This document shows, piece after piece, positions 10,590-22,800 of a stretch of 64,000 bases of DNA. Each line of letters begins with the position of its first letter. The first letter of the stretch is position 1. Source of the stretch: Seiridium cupressi (lineage: Eukaryota > Ascomycota > Sordariomycetes > Amphisphaeriales > Sporocadaceae); NCBI GenBank assembly GCA_036674765.1, contig JARVKI010000018.1, positions 248,001-312,000 of the forward strand. Direction: 5' to 3'. The notes beneath the pieces were generated by a model. The model was not told where the DNA came from. It saw only the letters and a list, made by a program, of their open reading frames with translations, and searched no databases. The position numbers and the translations under genes are program-made.

Positions 10590-11221
10590 ATTGACTTTAC
10601 TGCTGTCCTGAATTCCACAGGCCCACTCAAGCCCATCTGTCCACCAGCAAGTGTTAGATCCAAGAAGGCATAGATACTTGCGAGCCCTTCCAACCGAAAA
10701 TAGCTTGAGTATATGTGATAAACCTTGCCTTCGAGTGACATGAAAGTCATAACTGAAATCACTGCCGTTACTGCTCACTCAAGGGAACTTCTAGGAATCT
10801 TTTTCCTTGTAAGGCGTGAACTTATCAATCGGCGCGCGGCAGACGACCGCTAGAGCCGTGTCCTTATCGGCGAGATAAAGTAAGTTAGGAAAATTGGCCG
10901 CCATGAATGCACGACCCTGACACCCCTGTTCAGCTGTAAGCTCGAACATGAAGTGATAGATGATAAGCTGGGATTTCGTGCCGAAGAGATCCTTCAACGT
11001 GACTGTGCCGTTTGGGCTTTGGAAGGTGTAGCTCTTCATCATCAGCACCACCAGAAGGGCGCGTCGCTCAGCTTTGATGGCATCGGCAATTCTGTTGTGC
11101 TCTTTCTCCTTGGCCAGGAGGGTGAGACGAGCTGCAAGTGCTTCTTCGGCAGTCCCGATCTGATATATCAGTCCAGGAAATCAGGGATAGGAGATTGTGT
11201 GTTGCTGACCTCGCTTGGCAT
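10590..11221 (-). pseudogene. DUF899 (thioredoxin-like) pseudogene with nonsense codons and deletion
   Basis: A 4-codon first exon (11221-11210), an intron ending at TATATCAG, and a long second exon give a good DUF899 start: AARLTLLAKEKEHNR, then YTFQSPNGTVTLKDLFG and QLIIYHFMFELTAEQGCQG. In the family the next conserved stretch is MGW-x-FPW followed by SSxGSDFxYDFHV. Here the frame continues as KEKDS-stop-KFP-stop-VSSNGSDFSYDFHV, so both tryptophan codons are now stops (10793-10791 TAG and 10781-10779 TGA). After DFHVT roughly 40 residues are missing, and the ending (EGKVYHIYSSY, then FLDLTLAGGQMG) is in another frame. DUF899 proteins are thought to be thioredoxin-fold enzymes of unknown substrate. 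This copy cannot make a full protein. Confidence 0.8.
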
Positions 11222-12538
11222 TGTATTTACGGATGTACTACATTGCCTAGAGTGGACTACGCGTGGTGGATTTCGTCAATGAATGCGGTATCTGAGTATT
11301 ATGAGTAAGGGAAGTGTTTACGGTATGCGATTGCAATGAGGATAGAAATACTTGGGTCGCGGGTGGTAAATGCTTTATACGCCACAGCCTCCCAAACCAG
11401 ATTGTAGCGGGCAAGCTCAATTTCTCCGTCTTAAGGACACATTGATATCCCAAATAAAGGCGAGCGAAAAAGAAACTTTCCTGGTGTAGGACCGGTAAAG
11501 CAATCGGCGTCTACGGATATGCCTACTGACTCCCGAATGGTGGAACGCTACACGTTAGATGGATGCTGCCTAATGTCTCTGTGTCCACCTCCATTCAACT
11601 GCTGTGTCTAGATGGTGGCTTGAGAATGGAGATGCGAATTATCAAAGGACGGCGCGTCTTAAGAATTCATCGACCACTCATGACACGAGGTTGACGCCAG
11701 GTCACATGAGTAGCTTGAGCATTGGAGAGGGGCTTGGCCTTGGCTTCCAGTCAGCCATAGGTCTAAACCAAATATTGTACATCCTCCATCTAGCGCAATA
11801 TGTGACCGACGCGGTGACGGTAGCGAGCTAGAATACTACAGATTGTGTGTATCACGAAATTGTAAGGGAGGCCGAGAGTTGGATCTGACATGATTAGAAC
11901 ATAGCTGGATAGTGTCTGCGCAAGAGTGGCCCATGAATTCACAAGCGAACATAAAACAATGATTTAGGAGAAAATCGCGAAGACTGTTAAAGATGAAAGT
12001 CAACATTATTCATTAGTATGCTGAATCCGTTAGACTGAGAATATATCCATGGTCTGGTATAGAGAAACTCAAATACGTACCGCCTGGTGTAGTATGGGTA
12101 CTCCTATTGCGCCTACAGTAGAATAAGTGGTTGTGGGTCAACATTACACCCTATGAAATCCATTGATAATAGCACAGTATATAATATGATTTACGCACGA
12201 GCTTCCTCAAACTGTACTTACCTTTACCGAAGACAACGATATTGGCCATGCCATCTACCTTTTAATTTGTTTTATTGTTTTTATCACTGGCTGCCTGACA
12301 GCGCTAATCAACCCTTTTAGGTTCGGTTCAAGTACCCATATTGGGAACATACAATAGCTGTACCGATTTGGCACTAATTGTGAGGTGCAAACCGAGCTCG
12401 CACACCTTTTTCGAGCACGAGCACCCACATCCTCTCCTAGTGATCTGGATGACCATCCTGAACATCGTTAGCCTTACCTTTACGTTCTGCACATGCACTT
12501 TTCGCTGCGGCCGGCCCACGAGGTTCGTCATGATCATC
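11222..12538. other. Long intergenic stretch, nothing recognised
   Basis: About 1.3 kb without a convincing open frame. Short frames at 11247-11453 (minus), 11604-11831 (plus) and 12328-12597 (minus) show no domain. Confidence 0.45.
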
Positions 12539-13360
12539 TCACTGATGTTGAATCCTGGCCCGGAGCCGGGATTCCACGGTGGCATTTCCTGTCTCATGCG
12601 AATCCTCAGACTCTTCCGAGCTGTCCGCCGAGCTGGTGTTTACCACCATTGAACCTTCCCAGTCACCATATTCCGGCGGTGGGGACGCCAGTGCTAGAGG
12701 CGTTAGGGTATCAAGCAGGTCCACAAGTCTAATCTCTCGAGGACTGACACTTACCTGGCTATCCTTTTCATCATCAGAAGAATCTAGGAATAGGCTGCCA
12801 TTGGGGGATGTCAACTCACTGTCTGGCTGCTGAGGCTTCCCACATGAGTGGTACACGAGATGGGCTCCTAGTGCTGGCAAAGAGCACCACCAGTCCGCGT
12901 GCTCTTGGCTACTGGCAAAAAAGTCCGTAAGCCATTGCTCGCACATGGTCTGAATCCACTCCGTTTTGCCGCTGAACCCTGAGCGAGTCGTTAAGGAAGG
13001 ATCAAAGTCGCATCTCAACAGAGCATAAGGGTCCATCAGGCACGTTAGCGCAAATTCTTGAAGGGCGTGCCTCCATTCGAAGTCTTTTCCGCCATAGGAG
13101 GCCCGGAACTGCTCGAATCTATTCCTGAGCTGCCAACGGGCAGCGGTATAGCCAGAAGAGAGTGCTTCGGAGAGCTTGGTGGGTGGTATAACCCGAGAGC
13201 CCGTGTTGTCTGTTTGAGACCCGCATGCACCCCATGGCCGGGACTCAAAGTCCGGAGGCGTCACGTACAGGCAGTGGAGGGGGGTCTGGACCACAGGTCT
13301 GAATTCAAAATTGCAAGTCGAGTTAGGGCAGACGATGGTCGTTTTGTAAGTGACACACAT
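12539..13360 (-). CDS. Cysteine-rich N-terminus protein, family member C
   Basis: Single-exon frame of 273 residues from the ATG at 13360. The start is again Met-Cys-x8-Cys (Cys2, Cys11), followed by Cys16, Cys30 and Cys46, as in the two similar genes 3-5 kb away on the same strand. The middle has a tryptophan- and cysteine-containing helical part (residues about 75-170), and the C-terminal third is acidic and serine rich (DSSDDEKDSQ, then SSADSSEESEDSHE), likely disordered. No known domain, signal peptide or membrane span. Its length and codon choice argue that it is a real gene; function unknown. Confidence 0.6.
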   Translation of the reverse strand: MCVTYKTTIVCPNSTCNFEFRPVVQTPLHCLYVTPPDFESRPWGACGSQTDNTGSRVIPPTKLSEALSSGYTAARWQLRNRFEQFRASYGGKDFEWRHALQEFALTCLMDPYALLRCDFDPSLTTRSGFSGKTEWIQTMCEQWLTDFFASSQEHADWWCSLPALGAHLVYHSCGKPQQPDSELTSPNGSLFLDSSDDEKDSQVSVSPREIRLVDLLDTLTPLALASPPPEYGDWEGSMVVNTSSADSSEESEDSHETGNATVESRLRARIQHQ

Positions 13361-14008
13361 CTCGAACGATGTATTGGTGAATTTATTGCAATGTGTAGGT
13401 CACCGATACTGAATTTGGTAAATGGATGGAGAACGGCTTACCTAAAGGACTAATCGGGGGTCGTTGATTGTGGTCTGTATTTGGTCTGGCCCCATGCCGA
13501 GGGCGAGAAATCTCTTATATATGTAATCCAAGAACACACAGTCCCTTTGTCCCCAAGAAATTGAGCGCGTATGAAACCGCCAAACATCGATGGTGTCACG
13601 TGGTATGGCAGGATAAGGGACAAAAACCAATTGTAGCACGCAGTGCTGCAATTATTCTTTAACCTGTTCTAATAAATATAAAACTAATCCTTTGTCTTTC
13701 TGAAGCCCATGACAGATGGCGAGAGAACACAAAGACTTGCGCCCTGGACGTGGTAAAAGTTTCGCAGTTTTTTGTCAAAGGAAAGAAACGACCACTTTTA
13801 AGGGACTGGCATATACCAGGACAATGACGGTTGTGCTTGTTATGCAATGACGTAAATGATGTTCGGGGTATAACGATTCATACAAACGCCATCATAGCAG
13901 AAGCTAAGACCAATTGCTTACCCTTCCACGTGTTGAACCAACGAACAGATGCAATGCCCTTGCTCCACTAATGCATAACGACCAAAATAATCTCCAGATA
14001 CCGTGCCT
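13361..14008. other. Intergenic region between member C and VPS9
   Basis: About 650 nt holding the promoter of the minus-strand family member C and the 3' end of the VPS9-like gene. Nothing else was recognised. Confidence 0.45.
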
Positions 14009-16637
14009 TCAAGAACTCAAAGCCAAACATGCGTCTACCGCGAGGCCAACTCTATAAATCATGTTAGTATTTTACGTGGTTGCTGCAGATCTTTGGAGAG
14101 CGACTTACCTGCCCTCTTTCTGGTAGACTACATCACTAATGATGTCTCGATCCAGATCGGGGAACATGCCTGCTAAAGTTTCCACAACGTTATTGTGCTC
14201 AGCCCTATGCAAACGTTGAGCTTCAGCCGCTTCGGCACTTGCTTGCCTCGCAGCAGCTTCCTCAGCAGAAAGCTGTTGCCTAGTTTCCCGAGATGGGCGA
14301 CCGTCTGTGCTATGCCGCGGCGTTAACTTGGGTGTATTATCAGGCTGTGGCGTCCGCGCAGGAGAGTGGCTGGGGCCTGGGTTATTCGGTTCATCAGAGA
14401 ACATTCGGCCTATTGTCGAAAGAGGCCTTTGAATTGAGCGCAGCAGTCCAGCCATCGGTGCACTATCGTCGCCCTGATCGGACGACATTGATCGGCGTGG
14501 GGTACCCGAAGGATCTACATCCAAGGATGGGCGGGTAGAAGATGACTCCCCAGGCGTGTGTAAGCCCGTTTTCTCGGAGTAGTGTTCCTGCTGAGGCGAG
14601 GCCTCTGCATGGCGATGCTTCTCTGCTATGGCTGAAACAGCTGTTTCAACATTCTTCTCAAATTCCTCATCTGTTATGGTGAGTGTTGTTCGATCCATAT
14701 TCTCAACGAATTGTATGGCTCCCATCTGCAAGCTCGTAAGTCTGGGAACTGGTAGCAAAGGAACTCGTACTTACAAGGGACGAGAGGTAATATCCAGCTT
14801 CACCGCCCAACTTCTCCTGGTTTCTGAAGCGTAGAATGTACTGCACATTAGAGACTAGATGATCGGGGTTGCTTTGAAGCACAACATATATCAAAAGTGG
14901 CATGAACGAGTCAGCAGATGTATCCGATTTGGCATTTTTAAGGAGACCTAGGAAAGTAAGCGACTGGGACTAAGGGGCGGATTCATAAGTCCTACCGAAA
15001 ATCACTTTGCAGCAATTCAAAACGCAGATGATCTTGTCCCTAGGCGCACGATAAGACCTGATTTTCAGGAGTTCTGGGTTTGTCAGTGAAGCTCCGTCTT
15101 GACCGCTTGACGCACACAACTGACCTTGTTGTGCAAGAGTGAGGAAGCGCTTGCCACTATCGCTGACAGGAGGTATATCTAGGTGCTCTTCGCGCACCCA
15201 ACCATAAATGTTGATCTTCTGTGTTAGAATTTCGTCCCGCTCAACATCTTCCTGATGTTGGCCTCTACGGCCTGGTCCCAATGCTTTGTCGCCGCCTCGT
15301 CTCTTGGACTTTGACCCAGGAATGGGTTGCGGAGATGGAATAGCTGGAGAGAACGTCTGGGTGTAGAGCCGGTTCATTACGAGTTTCTCCATACCCTCTC
15401 GAGCATTGTCGAATTCGGCATCTGACACTTCCCTCCAGACATCACATTGCGCCATCTTATTTGCAATGAAAGCAAGAAAATCACTAATAATCTTGACTTG
15501 TTCATGAACCATCCATTGCCGCTTGGCAAACTCCTGTAAAAACGACTTGAGGTACCTCGCAACAGGATCAGCTTTCTTGTTCTTAAGCTGTTCAAGAAAG
15601 CGGTGAAAGTCAAAAGGCAATGTTGGTTCTGGCTCAGGTTCGGGAGGTGGCGGCCGATGTATTGTTGCTGCAGGAGACTGAGGCTCGGCAAGTGATTTCT
15701 CCTCTACTCCGTCCTTGGGAGGTACGGGAGGGCCCTGGTCGTCAACCTCTCGCGCCTTGAGCTTGGATCTGATACTAGTTGGGGAAGAGGACGAGAGTCT
15801 CAAGCCTTGCAGTTCCTGAATCTGCTGCGCGATGCTAGGGGCAAGCGGTTCAAGACTCGACTTCCTTGGAGGATGCTGCGGCGAAGGACTTCCCAAGAAT
15901 GGTGAAGCAATTTCTAGCCGCGGGCTCATGACCTCCTCCACGTCTGGACCTCCGCCTTCCTCGGGGAACTGCTCCATTATACTCTGGATCTCTGATCTTG
16001 AGTTGCCTTCTTGCTCATCCTCACTGAAGTACCTTCGTTCGTCATAGGCATTATCGGACCGTGTGGGAGACGGTTCAGGGCCACTTCCCTTAGATCTGGC
16101 TGAGCTCGACCTCGATGGTGGTTGCGAGCCAGATGGAGTCGGCGGGGTCGGATCAACGAAGGCGGGCATCTCTATTGTCAGATACTGATGCTTCTTAGGT
16201 TTAAGCGTGGCAACTGAGCCCTCCATTCCTTCTTCCGCAAGCTGGCCTGCAACTTCTGGGCTCTTTCCTTTGTCCTTCAATTCACTCTTCGCTGGGGGGT
16301 CTGGGCCAAGCTCCTGCGTCGTTGAAGCATCACCGCTAAGGTCGATCAGATCACCCGAAGATGGGGGCTGCGAGTTGCGGTCGGCTGGATTCGAGCCACG
16401 GGTAGCCACTTCTTTCAGCCCATTTTCTGCTTCCGATTTGAAATCTAGTACGGGCTCCACATCTGCAGTGGTCGTCGCCGTGATGGCGTCGCTCTTTGTA
16501 GGCACGATGGTGTCGGGTTGCTTCGCAGGCGTCGGTCCGCTCATGGTGGCGTCATGATCAGGCTCGTTCTCAAGGTCTGGCTTCCCAGGAGAGCGTGCAG
16601 ACTCAGTAGGGACCTGCGGCGATTCTGGTGGAGGCAT
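14009..16637 (-). CDS. vps9: VPS9/CUE domain Rab5-type guanine nucleotide exchange factor
   Basis: Four exons (16637-14996, 14947-14775, 14725-14109, 14051-14009) join in frame to 824 residues. The first 330 residues are proline/serine rich and probably disordered. A helical bundle and VPS9 domain follow at about 340-640; the core around FMPLLIYVVLQSNPDHLVSN and GEAGYYLSSLMGAIQFVE is diagnostic and spans two introns. A CUE domain closes the protein, with the conserved MFP motif and the ending VGLAVDACLALSS. Yeast Vps9 activates the Rab5 homologue Vps21 on endosomes and binds ubiquitin through CUE; the same is expected here. The start is uncertain: 16637 has a weak context, while 16544 has an excellent one (GCCACCATG) and would shorten the protein by 31 residues. 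Confidence 0.92.
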
Positions 16638-19600
16638 ACAGGGCACGGAGACAGCTTTGCGCGCTGCTCGAGGTGGCCGTGGATGTTTCAAGATGATCTG
16701 AAGTTACCTATCGTTATCGGCAGAGGGTTGAAGGGTCCAAGTCTGAGTATCTAAAGATAGAGTGTGGCTGCAGCTTGACTGTGGCGCTAACTCCCCACAA
16801 GCTTGCCAAGCCACGACTGCGTCCCACATTGATTCCATACTCTTTGCTTCATACTTTATGTTGCTCTTGATTGGATACAACATATCATGATTATGCCAAT
16901 AATGCTCTGGCCAAGTATCTAATTTTTCCTACTATCTACCGACCGTCGTGTTTCTTTAAAGGTTTCATGCCATTGCACAACGTGCTGTGTCAGAAGACAC
17001 TGCTCTTACTACAGGTGGAGCAAACACCTAGAATCATTGGATGCAGTGTCATTATATCAAACGCAGTTGAGTCAAGACTTGAAGATTACAGTACTAGTGC
17101 TCTGTTAGGGGCTTTCACACTTTTAACTTCATGAAATACCCGATCCCGCTGCCTCCCTTCGGTATCTGATGTGGGGCAGGCGTCCAGAGAGCGTCAAGGG
17201 GAACTTGGCTCACGATGTAGTTTGGGGAGCCATATGAAGCATGGGCTTGAGGCATGTTTAGATAGTGTTCTAAATGTTGCGCGTCGGGACACACGATGTC
17301 AACGGGTTGACATCGCCTTAACACCATAGGATGGGTAAAACACTTACGCACCGAAGTTTAACAAACGAGGAAGACCAAGTTGGCCTTACCTATTTTTAAC
17401 GCTTTGCAAAGTATAGATATAACCACGCATATCTCATTGCTGGAAGGAGTTCCTTACCACGAGGTGTCTGAATGGATCAATAGGTTAAGATAAGGTTGTA
17501 CATAATCCAATCGATATTATAAAACCTACTTTTTCAACAATTCAGATGACTAAAACCGCGAATCCCACAACCCAAAACCATAGTTGTTCAAAATTTTAAT
17601 ATTGTTATTGACTGCATAACATTTGCCATTTGTCCACTCGACTATGTATGCACATCGCCAGGTCCGTTATACGTCAATCAGGAGTCCTTATGAGTCAGGG
17701 TCAATCATATCTTGTGTGTGCCGCCCAGATTTTGTGTAGATACGATAGACTGATCTTTGTTTATTAGTAAGGAAAAAGGAGCCACATAAAACCCCCTGAC
17801 CGAAAGCAGCAATCGAGGGATTATTCCCAATGGTTATTAGTACAGAGCAGAGTCACGATCCTCCGAATCTGGCTAACACAGTACAAGCACGTCCTCCAAA
17901 TATGAGCAGTGACACACTAAATGTCATGGCTGAACCAACGACGGATGCGCAGTCACGCTCTACGACCAGCGCACGCTACCTTACCTGTCTCTTGGGATTA
18001 GAAATTCTCCGAACAGGCTACCGGCAACCACACCAACAGGATCTAGGTATGCTTCTACCTAAACGAGTAGTTAATCTAGTATCCCAGAGCTTCTCGAAAC
18101 CCACGGCCCCATCAGCACGAATGGAATAGCTGTCAATGTGTTTCAATATCAAGGTCATCTGGATACTGTGCTCGAGACATCGCGAAGAGACAGCAACTAC
18201 CTACGATCATGCGGACTCTCTCGATAAGACGTCCATGATCCGATTTCCTGAGTTTTGAATCACGCAGATGCAGGAAACAGTGGAACGACGTTCGGTCGTG
18301 AAATTGTGAAAATAGAAGCACCGGATGAGGGTGAATGAAAGGATGTCATGTCATTGCTCGCTGGCATCCACTATGACCATTATGAGATGACCAAAGTGCA
18401 ATCCGGCAACATTGACGCATACGTCTTCCTGGGAATAAAGGAAGGATTATGATCGATTTCCAGGGTAAAAATGCACTGTTAGACTCGACAGTATTGTGTG
18501 ACAGGAGTGAGGGTAAAAAAGCATATCAAGTTGGATTTCACTGCTTCTCCAATATTCAAGTGATAATGCTTTGATTACCTAGATAGTTTTACGGCCACAT
18601 AGCAGGGTGCGAGCTTCAAACTATTGATTTCTGGCTGTAAACCTCTGACAACGAAGATGACTGATTCAGACCTAAAATGGCTTCTACTAGCATACTTCTG
18701 GCAAGCTATTTCTAACTTTGGCCTGGCCGGCGGCGCCATAATGACTCATGAGCCTGCCGATTGGAGTTTAGAATAGATGCGTCTAAGCAGCAGTATATTT
18801 ACCCTTTGCTTGCACGATTGCTTTGATTAATCAATAATGCAGGGATCATGCTGTAGAGCCAGCACAGTTTTACGCTATACATACATACACTGCGGTAATC
18901 GGAATAATTCCTCTCTTCTAAGAATACTACTGATTGATGCGGATAGGTACTTACATTTGGATTGAAGAAAAGTAAATATAAGAAAAGGGGGATGTGAGGA
19001 GCAAGCAGGCAGAATTGCCCCGTTGCTAACGAACCTTTCCCTACGTGCTGATCTCCCGTATTCAATGCATTCAGGGCAGACACTACAATGTACATGTAGT
19101 TAATGGTAGCAGATGAGTTGAGTTGAGTTTCAATGTCACAACTCTACGCTACGCTCTTCGTGGCATAAGCTTTTTGTGGCATAGATCAATTCGCATCCAG
19201 CTGAATTGTCAATTTCGAAGACACGAGATGGCTTTCAGTTAAGTTAGACTTACAGAAGATAATATTCATAGCGCGCAACAACGTTTTAACTCAGCATACA
19301 TTTAAAGTGTCACCACCCTCCGCGGCAGCTACTCTCATGCATGAAGAGCGGGGCAGTAAGTTGGTACGCATAAGTTACGCAATGCTGCAGCGAATAATCA
19401 AGCCACGTGCATAAATCCAAGGATTCGGAGGTGATATGGCCTGCTAAATCCGTGTGCACAGGCCGCTTAACCGCCGAGACGCCCAGGAAGCGTCCCCCGA
19501 CAACGACCGGAGACTGCCCAATCGCAGCCGACTGACGAAACTTTCCCCCATCCGCAGATAATGTCGCCAAGCGATGCTGGACCAGGGAGTGTGATCCGAT

Positions 19601-19859
19601 CTTCTTGTTCCTCCTCCCCACACCTTGACGACTTGTGAAGTTGTCGTTCATTCGCTATCTCTATCCATCAACGGCGACCTTTTCGCTAAGGATCGCAACA
19701 CATTCGCTTGTTTCACCCGGCGGCACCATCGGCCGCGACCGACTGCGCTTCGAGAGCCAAGAGACCCGCTCTCTGCGCATGAACCACCGAAATCTTACAG
19801 TGTTCCGAGCCCTCCGCCATGCTTGAGAGTGTTATTTGTTGTCATGTGCTCGGTTGCGT
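16638..19859. other. 3.2 kb gene-poor stretch
   Basis: No convincing gene was found between the VPS9-like gene and the flippase gene, which diverge from here. A 99-codon plus-strand frame at 17830-18129 and scattered short frames show no family. A plus-strand 44-codon frame does not exist, but on the minus strand 16838-16704 is a 44-codon reading frame in phase with VPS9 and ending in TAA, possibly an upstream ORF. The final 500 nt should hold the flippase promoter. A decayed gene beyond recognition or an unseen RNA gene cannot be excluded. Confidence 0.4.
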
Positions 19860-22800
19860 ATGTTGAAGCGCACAATGGGATCAGTCGGCAATGATGTCAA
19901 GCCAGAGGATGAAACGGAGAAGGGGAGCTCGGTTTTCGCGACGGGCAGTCTGATCCGACGACACGATCAATTCCGAGCGAGAGTAGACGCGCGAGTCGTC
20001 GAGTGGTACAAGAGATACGTGATCGAGGGACTCTTACGCCAAAAACCGCTGAAGCCATCCAAAGACGGTCGTCATGTACCACTGCAGATTGGAGACGAGA
20101 CGCCACTGGTCGACGAGCGTCGAGGCCATGATTACATATCAAATACGATCCGAACCTCGAGATACAATATCTACGACTTCCTGCCAAAACAACTGATTTT
20201 TCAGTTTACGCGCCTAGCCAACTTCTACTTTCTATGCGTGGGTATACCACAAACAATTCCTGGTCTCAGCACGACAGGCAGTTATACCACAATTTTGCCC
20301 CTAGTGTTCTTCGTGGCCTTGACGATATTCAAGGAGGGCTACGATGACTACAAGAGACACAGGCTAGACAAGCTCGAAAACGCAAATATTACAACTGTTC
20401 TTGGGAGGCCTCGACCTGCAGCCACCTTGAGCCCCACGTCGCGCACATGGTATGGCCGGCCTCGAGCTGTATCCAATGCGCCAGCCAGTACTGCAGTCGA
20501 GGAGGATCAGTTCGACACAGATGAGGACAGCGATCTTCAGTGGAATAAAGTCCACTGGAAAGATGTCAAAGTGGGTGATGTAGTGAAACTCTCACGCGAT
20601 GAAGACGTGCCGGCCGATCTAGTTCTGCTCAACTCATCCGGAGAGAATGGCATTGCCTATGTTGACACGATGGCGCTGGATGGGGAGACTAATTTAAAGA
20701 GCAAGGAGTCGCTTCCCGCCTTCAAGGACTGCGACTCAGTATCAACACTACGGGCGTGCGAGGCTGAATTCGTGCTCGAAGACCCGAACCCAGACCTATA
20801 TCGCTTCGATGGCAGGGTTTCGATGGGTGAGAAAACACTCCCATTGACCCTGAATGAAGTCATATATCGTGGCAGCACGATCAGGAACACCAAACGCGTG
20901 CTGGGCATAGTCATCAACACAGGCGAGGAATGCAAAATCCGGATGAACGCCAACCAGCATCCAAAGGCCAAGAAGCCGGCAATCGAAAGGATAACAAACA
21001 GGATCGTCATTACTCTGGCATTCTACGTTATTGTCTTGTCTGTCGGTTGTTCCATGGGCTATATCATCTGGCGTAGGTCCACAGAATCGCACTCGTGGTA
21101 CATACAGAATGCCACCGTGGCCTTTAAGGAGATCATCATCGGGTTTGCCATCCAGTTCAACAACGTTATTCCACTCGCGCTTTATGTCAGTCTCGAAATC
21201 GTCAAGCTAGGACAGATGATGATGCTCAATGGCGACGTTGAGATGTATGACGAAACCACCGATACTCCGGCAAGGTGCAATACCAACACCATCCTTGAGA
21301 ATTTGGGTCAAGTCACTCACATATTCTCTGACAAAACCGGAACTTTGACGGAAAACGTAATGAAATTCCGCAAGCTTAGTATTGCTGGCACATCTTGGCT
21401 GCACGAAATGGACCTTGAAGCAGAGCAAACCACATCGGATGACACGGAGGTGGAGATGACCACAGCAACAACCACGGACCGGAAGTCTAAAGAAGTCACG
21501 CGAGTAATACTAGAGGATGATGACCCGCCATTGGCGTCTCCTTTCACCATTACCGTCACCTCCCCGACTTATACTACATTCGCTAAGATACCGTCTCATT
21601 CTGGCCGAAGATCTTCGTCCCAATGGAGGTCGACGGGTCGTCCCGATCAGCCGCAGCCCGATGTTACTACATACGACCTCTTGGATTTTCTCAGGGCCAG
21701 GCCAGCGGCACCTTTCGCCAGGAAAGCCCGCGACTACATTCTCTGCTTGGCTCTTTGTCACACTTGTCTTCCCGAGATAATCGATGGCCATATTGATTTC
21801 CAAGCGTCGTCACCGGATGAGCTTGCACTCGTAAGGGCAGCTCAAGACTTGGGTTATCTCGTCATACATCGCTCTTCCCAGACTGTCTCTTTGAAGATCA
21901 CGTCGGATGATGGCGATGAACGAACAGAGGTTTATGAGATTCTCGACGTCATCGAATTCAGCAGCAAGCGGAAACGCATGTCAATCATTATTCGCTACCC
22001 TGATGGGAGAATATGCCTCATTTGTAAAGGTGCAGATTCAATGATTCTCCCGCGATTAAAGTTGGCAAATCTAGCTCTGAAGAAGGTCAGCGAGGTTCGT
22101 AAAAGTGCTGAACTGGAGCATGAAATGCTACGCAGAAGTGAGCAATTGGAACCAAGAAACAGCTTTGGCGGCCGTCCCAGTCTGGCTCTTTCTAGGCGCA
22201 GCATTGGTCCTCAAGTTCAGGCTGAGTCTTCCAAAAAGCGGCCGGCGATTGAACGAAGCAGGTCTGTTGAACCGGGAAGGGCTCGCCGCTCAGAGGACAG
22301 GTCGAGGCCTTCCTTAGGTATACGAACGGTCTCGTTAGATATTGCCAAGACCCTGAACGCACCAAACCCCATGCTGCCATCCCCGGTGGACGACAAGTTT
22401 GACTTTCTAGATGATCCGTCCATCAATGATGATTCGGCGGTTTTCACAAAGTGTTTCAAGCACCTGGATGAGTTCGCAAGTGAAGGACTTCGAACCCTCT
22501 TATTTGCGAGGAAGTTCATCCCCGACAAGGAATATCGTGGTTGGAAGAAGATCTACAACGACGCCACTACAAGCCTCGTGAACCGGCAAGAGATGATTGA
22601 GGCAGCCGGTGAGATGATAGAGCAATTGTTAGACCTTGTCGGCGCTACAGCTATCGAAGACAAACTACAAGTTGGAGTTCCTGAAACCATCGAGAAACTC
22701 CGCCGTGCTAACATCAAAATCTGGATGCTCACTGGCGACAAACGAGAGACAGCTATAAATATCGCCCATTCAGCACGCATATGCCGCCCTGGCTCAGACA

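Noticed and set aside
16614..16708. Candidate intron linking an upstream exon (from 16838) to VPS9
   Set aside because: The donor GTAACT and the available CAG acceptors do not give a matching phase.
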